From contig NZ_CM002917.1 of assembly GCF_000154705.2 (NCBI RefSeq), forward strand, positions 2,861,343 to 2,925,342: 64,000 nt of DNA, in the 5' to 3' direction. Below are positions 58,687 to 64,000 of the stretch, one piece after another. This DNA is from Hoeflea phototrophica DFL-43 (lineage in GTDB: Bacteria; Pseudomonadota; Alphaproteobacteria; Rhizobiales; Rhizobiaceae). Made by a program: the position numbers and the translations under genes. The first letter of the stretch is position 1. The number at the start of each line of letters is the position of its first letter. The notes under the pieces were generated by a model, which worked only from the letters and a program-made list of their open reading frames with translations, searched no databases and was not told where the DNA came from.

Positions 58687-59931
58687 ATGGTCATGATTGA
58701 AACTCCCTCGGTCGGTGCCCGCATCGACGGCGCAGTGGTCCGCAACACGGCGCTGTCCTCCACCGGCCTGCTCGAACGCATTTTCTCCGCCGCCTTCCAC
58801 GGTCTGGTCTACCCTCAGATCTGGGAGGACCCGATTGTTGACATGCAGGCGCTCGACATCAAGCCGACGGACACGCTGGTGACCATCGCTTCGGGCTCAT
58901 GCAATGTGATGTCCTATCTCACCGCCAATCCGGCACGGGTGATTGCAGTGGATCTGTCTCCCGCCCATGTGGCGCTGGGCAAGCTCAAGCTTGCAGCCGC
59001 CCAGCATCTGCCCGGCCATGCGGCGTTCTCCAACATGTTCCGTTACGCCAATCTCAAGACCAATATCGCGCTTTACGACCGTCACATTCGTCCCCATCTC
59101 GATGCCGAGACCCGGACCTATTGGGACGGGCGCGATCTCTCAGGCCGCCGCCGCATCTCGAAGTTCGCCCGCGGGTTCTATTCCACCGGCCTGCTTGGAC
59201 GCTTCATTTCCATAGCCCATCTGCTTGGCAAAATGTACGGCGTCGATCCGCGCGAACTGCTCAGGATGGACAGCGTAGAAAAGCAGCGCGAATTCTTCGA
59301 GACCAACATCGCACCGGTCTTTGACAGCCGCAGCTTTAAGGCACTGACTTCGATACGGGCTTCGCTGTTCGGTCTTGGCATTCCGCCGGCGCAGTATGAA
59401 GCCCTCGCCGGCGACGCCGAGGACGGCATGATCGGCGCGCTGAGAACGCGTACCGAACGCCTGGCCTGCGGCTTCCCGCTCAAGGACAATTACTTCGCCT
59501 GGCAGGCCTTTGGCCGGCGCTACCAGTCCGGTGAAACCGTGAGCCTGCCGCCCTATCTCGAAGCGCGGAATTTCAATGCCGTTCGCGACAATGCTTCCAG
59601 GGTCAACATCGTCAATGAAAGCATCACCGCCATGCTTGCGGCACGGCCCGCCAAATCGGTCGACGCTTACGTGCTGCTAGATGCTCAGGACTGGATGACC
59701 GACCAGCAACTCTCCGAACTCTGGGCCGAAATCACCCGCACCGCAACCCCCGGTGCGCGGGTGATCTACCGCACCGCCGCCGCACCTTCGCCGCTTCCCG
59801 GCCGGGTGCCCGCCGGCATTCTCGACAAATGGGACTACCGCACTGAAGAGAGTCTTGAACTCGGCAAGCAGGACCGCTCCGCAATCTATGGCGGCTTCCA
59901 TCTCCACATCAGACGCGGAAGCACGCAATGA
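58687..59931 (+). CDS. btaA: SAM:diacylglycerol 3-amino-3-carboxypropyltransferase (betaine lipid synthesis)
   Basis: DUF3419-family enzyme of 414 residues that moves the aminocarboxypropyl group of S-adenosylmethionine to diacylglycerol, making diacylglyceryl-homoserine. Features include GLVYPQIWEDPIVDMQAL near residue 35, the SAM-binding LVTIASGSCNVMSYLTANPARVIAVDLSPAHV, and a C-terminal DAQDWMTDQQLSELWAEITRTATPGARVIYR. The ATG has GAGGAT upstream, 75 bases after plcP. It replaces phospholipid head groups with phosphorus-free betaine lipid. The overlap with btaB (ATGA) shows translational coupling. Confidence 0.95.
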   Translation: MVMIETPSVGARIDGAVVRNTALSSTGLLERIFSAAFHGLVYPQIWEDPIVDMQALDIKPTDTLVTIASGSCNVMSYLTANPARVIAVDLSPAHVALGKLKLAAAQHLPGHAAFSNMFRYANLKTNIALYDRHIRPHLDAETRTYWDGRDLSGRRRISKFARGFYSTGLLGRFISIAHLLGKMYGVDPRELLRMDSVEKQREFFETNIAPVFDSRSFKALTSIRASLFGLGIPPAQYEALAGDAEDGMIGALRTRTERLACGFPLKDNYFAWQAFGRRYQSGETVSLPPYLEARNFNAVRDNASRVNIVNESITAMLAARPAKSVDAYVLLDAQDWMTDQQLSELWAEITRTATPGARVIYRTAAAPSPLPGRVPAGILDKWDYRTEESLELGKQDRSAIYGGFHLHIRRGSTQ

Positions 59932-60581
59932 GCACGGCCTCTGCCAGCGCGGACATGATGGATGGCATCTACCGCTATCAACGCCACATCTATGATCTGA
60001 CGCGGCGTCACTACCTGCTCGGTCGTAATGATCTGATCGCAACCCTGCAACCGCCTCCGGGCGGATCGATCCTGGAAGTCGGCTGCGGCACCGCCCGAAA
60101 CCTGATCCTGACCGCGCGCCGTTACCCCGAAGCGCAGCTGTATGGCTTGGACATATCAGCCGAAATGCTCAAATCCGCACAAGCCAATATTCGCGCCAAC
60201 AATCTGGAGCACCGGATCAGGGTGGCGAAGGCAGATGCCACCAGATTTGATGCCGAAGCGCTGTTCGAACGGGCCATGTTCGACCGGGTTTTCTGTTCCT
60301 ACAGCCTGTCGATGATCCCCGGCTGGGAGAACGCTCTTGAGCAAGCATGCCAGGCTGTCGCAGCGCAAGGTGAATTGCATGTGGTGGACTTCGGGCAGCA
60401 AAGCCAATTGCCCGCCTGGTTCGGCAAGGCACTCAAGGCCTGGTTGGCGCGATTTCACGTCACCCCGCGGGAGCGCCTCGGCGATGCCATGACCGGGCTC
60501 GCGACCCAAACCGGGGGAACGCTTTCCTTCCGGTCGATTTACAGGGATTACGCCAGGATCGGCGCAATCCGCCTGCCTTGA
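59928..60581 (+). CDS. btaB: Diacylglyceryl-homoserine N-methyltransferase (betaine lipid synthesis)
   Basis: SAM-dependent methyltransferase of 217 residues that trimethylates diacylglyceryl-homoserine to DGTS. The N-terminus MMDGIYRYQRHIYDLTRRHYLLGRNDLI is typical of BtaB. The SAM motif is ILEVGCGTARNLILTARR (residues about 46-63), followed by YGLDISAEMLKSA and a YSLSMIPGW motif IV region. It overlaps btaA by four bases. It acts at the inner face of the cytoplasmic membrane. It ends 19 bases before the convergent modC. Confidence 0.95.
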   Translation: MSTASASADMMDGIYRYQRHIYDLTRRHYLLGRNDLIATLQPPPGGSILEVGCGTARNLILTARRYPEAQLYGLDISAEMLKSAQANIRANNLEHRIRVAKADATRFDAEALFERAMFDRVFCSYSLSMIPGWENALEQACQAVAAQGELHVVDFGQQSQLPAWFGKALKAWLARFHVTPRERLGDAMTGLATQTGGTLSFRSIYRDYARIGAIRLP

Positions 60582-60599
60582 ACACGCCGCCGGTTGATA

Positions 60600-61688
60600 C
60601 TACACCGCACCGCCGACCTCACTTTGGGACACGGCCACGGATTTGAGAATCGCAAAACAATCCACGCCGGGCACAAGCTCGAGCGCCTGCGCCGAACGCC
60701 GGGTGATCCGGGCCAGAAGCACATCCTCGCCAGCCCGAAACTGAACGATCGCGCCCGGTCCGTCGCCAAACCGGACCGCCATGACCGTGGCCGGAAACAC
60801 ATTGAGCGCAGACAAGCCTTCCGGCTTGGCCCGAGACAGGATCACATCCTGCGCCGGGATCCGCACGCTCAGCCTTGTGCCGATCGCCGCCTCGACACGC
60901 GGCAGCCAAAGCGCCCCGCCGGATGCCTCCAGCCTTGTCAGCCCGTCGTCTTCCTGCGCAGCGACCACCGCGTGCAGCGATGCACCTGCAGTTCGAACAC
61001 CCAGGACGGGCACAGTGTCGGGATCGGAGAGCACTTGCGCCGCGGGGCCTGCCCTCACCACACGCCCCGCCTCCATCAGCACCAGGGTCGAGGCCAGCCG
61101 TGCCACCTCGGCCATCGAATGGCTGACATAGAGCACCGGCACTGCAGTCGTTGCACTGAGCCGCTCCAGATAGGGCAGGATCTCCGCCTTGCGCGCCTCG
61201 TCGAGCGCTGCCAGCGGCTCATCCATCAGCAACATTTTCGGATTGGCAAGCAACGCACGACCGATCGCCACCCGCTGCTTCTCTCCACCGGACAAGGCAC
61301 CGGGACGCCGGTCCAAAAGATGCGCAATGCCCAACATATCGATCACCTGATCGAAATCCGGGCCATCCTTGAGAGCAGAAAACCAGCGCCCGTACTCAAG
61401 GTTCTGGCGCACGCTCAGATGCGGAAAAAGCCGCCCTTCCTGAAACACGTAGCCAAGCCGGCGTTTGTGCACCGGAACCGAAATCCTGCGGCCGGCATCA
61501 AACAGCACCTGATCGTCGAGACTGATTTGCCCGCTTTGTGGCCGCAAAAGCCCCGCAATGGCGTTGATCACCGTGGTCTTGCCCGAACCGGACCGGCCAA
61601 AAAGTGCCGTGACACCAGAAGGTGCCTCAAAATTCACATCGAGCGCAAAGCCGCCGAAATCATGGGCAATCCGAACCGAGACGCTCAT
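60600..61688 (-). CDS. modC: Molybdate ABC transporter ATPase
   Basis: Cytoplasmic ATPase of 362 residues. Walker A is GRSGSGKTTVINAIAGLL (near residue 31), the signature ALSGGEKQRVAIGRALL, and Walker B MLLMDEPLAALDEARK. The C-terminal 130 residues contain the molybdate-binding Mop domain (RLSVRIPAQDVILSRAKPEGLSALNVFPATV). The start at 61688 overlaps the modB stop by four bases. Last gene of the modA-modB-modC operon. Confidence 0.95.
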   Translation of the reverse strand: MSVSVRIAHDFGGFALDVNFEAPSGVTALFGRSGSGKTTVINAIAGLLRPQSGQISLDDQVLFDAGRRISVPVHKRRLGYVFQEGRLFPHLSVRQNLEYGRWFSALKDGPDFDQVIDMLGIAHLLDRRPGALSGGEKQRVAIGRALLANPKMLLMDEPLAALDEARKAEILPYLERLSATTAVPVLYVSHSMAEVARLASTLVLMEAGRVVRAGPAAQVLSDPDTVPVLGVRTAGASLHAVVAAQEDDGLTRLEASGGALWLPRVEAAIGTRLSVRIPAQDVILSRAKPEGLSALNVFPATVMAVRFGDGPGAIVQFRAGEDVLLARITRRSAQALELVPGVDCFAILKSVAVSQSEVGGAV

Positions 61689-62383
61689 GAGCCCGCAATC
61701 CGTCTTGCCACGGCCCGGCCAACCCATTCCGACAGGAGCAGTGCCGCCAGCGCAATCGCCACCGCGATCAGCACCAGCTGGAACGCTTGCGCATCACCAC
61801 CCGGAACCTGCAGGAAACTGTAGATCGCCGAGGGCAATGTCTGGGTCTGACCTGGAATGTTGGAGACAAAGGTGATTGTCGCACCGAACTCGCCCATCGC
61901 CTTGGCGAAAGCCAGGATCGCACCCGCGATCACCCCGGGCAGGATCAGCGGCAGCGTGACCGTCATAAACACCCAGATCCGCGACGCGCCCAGCGTCGAC
62001 GCCGCCTCTTCGAGCTTCGGATCAACCGCTTCGATGGCAAGCCGGATAGCCCTCACCATCAAGGGAAACGCCATCACCGCAGCCGCCAGCGCCGCCCCGG
62101 TCCAGCGAAAGGCGAACACCAGTCCGAATGTCTGTTCAAGAAAACCGCCGATCGCGCCGCGCCGCCCGAAAGTCAGCAACAGAAGATAGCCGGTCACCAC
62201 CGGAGGCAGGATCAGCGGCAAGTGAACCAGACCATTGAGCGCCTGCTTGCCCCAGAACTCGTAGCGCGCCAGCACATAGGCAACCGCCACGCCAATCGGC
62301 AGGCTCAGCACGGTGGCCCAGAACGACACCTTGAGCGACAGCGCCACCGCGCTCCACTGGTCAGGGGTCAACCAGTCAGCCAT
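61685..62383 (-). CDS. modB: Molybdate ABC transporter permease
   Basis: Inner-membrane permease of 232 residues with five membrane segments, beginning SVALSLKVSFWATVLSLPIGVAVAYVLAR. Family motifs are LPLILPPVVTGYLLL, the EAA loop EEAASTLGASRIWVFMTVTLPLILPGVIAG, and AFAKAMGEFGATITFVSNIPGQTQTLPSAIYSF. The last of these is specific to ModB. It overlaps modA by 8 bases and modC by 4. Confidence 0.95.
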   Translation of the reverse strand: MADWLTPDQWSAVALSLKVSFWATVLSLPIGVAVAYVLARYEFWGKQALNGLVHLPLILPPVVTGYLLLLTFGRRGAIGGFLEQTFGLVFAFRWTGAALAAAVMAFPLMVRAIRLAIEAVDPKLEEAASTLGASRIWVFMTVTLPLILPGVIAGAILAFAKAMGEFGATITFVSNIPGQTQTLPSAIYSFLQVPGGDAQAFQLVLIAVAIALAALLLSEWVGRAVARRIAGS

Positions 62384-63167
62384 CGCCCTGCCGGGAAAGA
62401 ACAGAGAAACCCTGCGCCCTGAAATGCGCCGACGCTGACGGGCTCTTCAGCGCCTCAAGCAACAATTCGGCATCTGCATTTTCCGAAGCAGCAACACGCG
62501 CCGCCGGATAAACAATCGGATCATGGCTGCCTTCAGGAAACACGCCGATCACACTCACAATGTCTTGGGAAACCGCATCGCTGGCATAGACAATGCCGTA
62601 AGGCGCTTCGCCCGCAGCCACCAGCGCCAGCGCAGCGCGCACATTGTCAGTCTGCGCCACCTTTGGCGCCAGCGCATCCCAAAGCCCCAGACTGCTCAGC
62701 GCCTGTTTGCCATAGATCCCGGCGGGAACCGCATCCACCAGCGCCATCGCAAGCTTTTCGTCTCCCAAAAGACCCGCCAGATCGAGTTTGGCGTCAAGTT
62801 CAACCCCCGCTCCGTCAGCACCATGCGCGACAAGCACAAGCTGATTGCCCACGAGATCGGTTCGGCTCTCTGCACTGATCAACTTCGCCGATTGCAGATA
62901 ATCCATCCAGCCGCTGGAGGCAGAGATGAAAACATCAGCCGGTGCTCCCTGCTCGATCTGACGCGCCAATTGCGAACTGCCTGCATAGGAGATCGTCAGT
63001 CCCTTGCCGGTTTGCGCGCGCCAGTCATCCGCCACGGCATCAAGCGCGGTTTTCAAACTGGCGGCGGCGAACACCAGAACATCATCCGCCCGCGCCATGG
63101 CGGATGTCAGCACAAGGCCGACCAATGCCAGCGCACCGGCCACATGGCGGATCAAACGGGCTGGCAT
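62376..63167 (-). CDS. modA: Molybdate-binding periplasmic protein
   Basis: Solute-binding protein of 263 residues with a Sec signal peptide (cleavage near AMARA-DDV). Mature motifs are VFAAASLKTALDAVADDW, ISYAGSSQLARQIEQGAPADVFISASSGWMDYLQ, NQLVLVAHG and YGKQALSSLGLWD, all typical of ModA, which binds molybdate or tungstate. The start at 63167 has AGGAG seven bases upstream; the open frame reaches 63197 without another good signal. First gene of modABC. No clear ModE palindrome was seen upstream. Confidence 0.94.
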   Translation of the reverse strand: MPARLIRHVAGALALVGLVLTSAMARADDVLVFAAASLKTALDAVADDWRAQTGKGLTISYAGSSQLARQIEQGAPADVFISASSGWMDYLQSAKLISAESRTDLVGNQLVLVAHGADGAGVELDAKLDLAGLLGDEKLAMALVDAVPAGIYGKQALSSLGLWDALAPKVAQTDNVRAALALVAAGEAPYGIVYASDAVSQDIVSVIGVFPEGSHDPIVYPAARVAASENADAELLLEALKSPSASAHFRAQGFSVLSRQGDG

Positions 63168-63381
63168 GGACGCGCTCCTGATTGATAACACTGCCACCGA
63201 AGTACCAGTGAGAGCCCTTCGCTGGCAAGCACCATCCCCTTCAACCGCGTGAAGCGCAATTCAAACCATCAAGGGTGTCAAAGTGTCGAAGGGCCGGATG
63301 TTTGAAGAGTGACACTGCGGTGACATGACGTGCTGACAAAGCATGACCACATTGACCCCGACCCGCGAAGGACCCATGCAC

Positions 63382-63663
63382 ATGAACAATGCCACTAACA
63401 TCGCGCCGGGTCTGGCCGGAAACCACCGCATGATCCACGCGTACGGCATGACGGCCAGCTATCAGCCCGTTTCCGACGCGGATCACTATGATTTCCGCAG
63501 CACCTATTGCATGGCCGCAGCCAAGACCTTCCAGCCTAATAACGATCTGCTAACACGTGAGGAGCTTGACGAGCTGTGCACAGTCTTGCTCGAAAAAGGC
63601 GTGCGCAAGCAATCGGCTGACCAGCGGCAAGCCGCAAGGGCGCAAAAACATATAGCAATTTGA
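63382..63663 (+). CDS. Small hypothetical protein
   Basis: Protein of 93 residues if started at the ATG 63382, which has AAGGA nine bases upstream. The ATGs at 63343 and 63376 are alternatives (106 or 95 residues). I recognise no family. The second half has NNDLLTREELDELCTVLLEKGVRKQSADQRQAARAQK, probably two helices, and the first half has HMIHAYGMTA-like and HYDFRSTYCMAAAKTF-like stretches. Divergent from modA by about 210 bases. A real gene is likely from the ribosome-binding site and composition, but this is not certain. Confidence 0.55.
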   Translation: MNNATNIAPGLAGNHRMIHAYGMTASYQPVSDADHYDFRSTYCMAAAKTFQPNNDLLTREELDELCTVLLEKGVRKQSADQRQAARAQKHIAI

Positions 63664-64000
63664 TCCGCCGCCCCACCTTGCATATCAGATGCAGGGCGCA
63701 TGAACAAGGTGACACTTTACCACCAAGGACTCCCAGCTCAACCGCTATTCAACCAAGATTTATTAAAGCTGCGAACGCCGCATCCATCGTTCCCTTGAGA
63801 TGCTCGGACCCGTACAAATTTCCGCATGGATTACCCCCGTGGAGCGAAAAAAGCGAGTGTGATAAATCGGGAACCCTACAACACACGTGGGCGGGGTACA
63901 ACAATCAAATTTATTGCCGAGGCTCTCCAAGGGTTTAAACACATCCATGAAATCCGCCACATTAAACAAATCGCCCGTAAGGGTCGAGTGTTTGGTAGTC
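63664..64000. other. Unassigned right-edge region, less GC-rich
   Basis: About 340 bases without a recognised gene. A 68-codon frame on the minus strand (63763-63969) lacks family features. The base composition is more AT-rich than the rest of the window, so a regulatory region, decayed sequence or the edge of acquired DNA is possible. No tRNA, hairpin-plus-T-run or repeat array was convincing. Confidence 0.4.

Overview
The window is high-GC, densely coded bacterial DNA with many ATGA and TGATG stop/start overlaps. The gene content suggests an alphaproteobacterium of the Hyphomicrobiales (Rhizobiales), possibly a marine or soil relative of Rhizobiaceae/Phyllobacteriaceae. The clues are plcP-btaA-btaB betaine-lipid genes, a C-P lyase system with a long PhnE2, bluB behind a cobalamin riboswitch, IorA/IorB-type oxidoreductases and several peptide and sugar ABC transporters. 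I saw no rRNA, tRNA, CRISPR array, insertion sequence or prophage. The taxon is inferred from content only.

Region 1 (1-11.5 kb) is a probable catabolic island. A leftward operon (CrtI-like flavoprotein, peptide-type binding protein, two permeases, running off the left edge) diverges from a rightward operon (cyclase-family hydrolase, a second CrtI-like flavoprotein, MarR regulator, IorA-like and IorB-like 2-oxoacid:ferredoxin oxidoreductase subunits). Its substrate is unknown. Region 2 (11.6-17.2 kb) is a complete second peptide-type ABC importer whose binding protein is divergent from the permease and fused-ATPase genes. Region 3 (17.2-26.7 kb) holds mixed enzymes: two HAD phosphatases, an HSL-type esterase, a CocE/NonD hydrolase, an FNR-type regulator, two FAD oxidoreductases and a rhodanese.

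Region 4 (26.7-40.2 kb) is the most interesting part. A SorC-type regulator, a fused class II aldolase/short-chain dehydrogenase, MtnA, MtnK, a ribose-type ABC importer, a RuBisCO-like protein and a two-subunit transketolase appear to form one regulon. Near-identical or related palindromes lie just upstream of the aldolase/regulator pair, the importer/mtnKA pair and the transketolase-RLP operon. The simplest reading is uptake and breakdown of a 5-modified ribose (5-methylthioribose or 5-deoxyribose). It would be phosphorylated by MtnK and isomerised by MtnA. It would then be cleaved by the aldolase to dihydroxyacetone phosphate plus an aldehyde, with RLP and transketolase as a second branch. 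MtnK, MtnA and a class II aldolase together are known as the DHAP shunt. The RLP, split transketolase, SDR fusion and dedicated importer are the new part.

Region 5 (40.4-43.7 kb) has a chemoreceptor, a secreted sensor-domain-like protein and a small conserved-looking protein. Region 6 (43.7-60.6 kb) is a phosphorus-limitation island. It contains phnCDE1E2-DUF1045-phnMN and phnGHIJKL-acyltransferase on the minus strand, split by a riboswitch-controlled bluB, then phnF and plcP-btaA-btaB on the plus strand. Candidate Pho boxes with 11-bp heptamer spacing precede phnC, phnG and plcP, and a perfect palindrome before phnG is the likely PhnF operator. DUF1045 carries the two HxT motifs of 2H phosphoesterases and may replace PhnP, which is absent. 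Region 7 (60.6-63.2 kb) is the modABC molybdate importer, followed by a small unknown protein and an unassigned, less GC-rich right edge.
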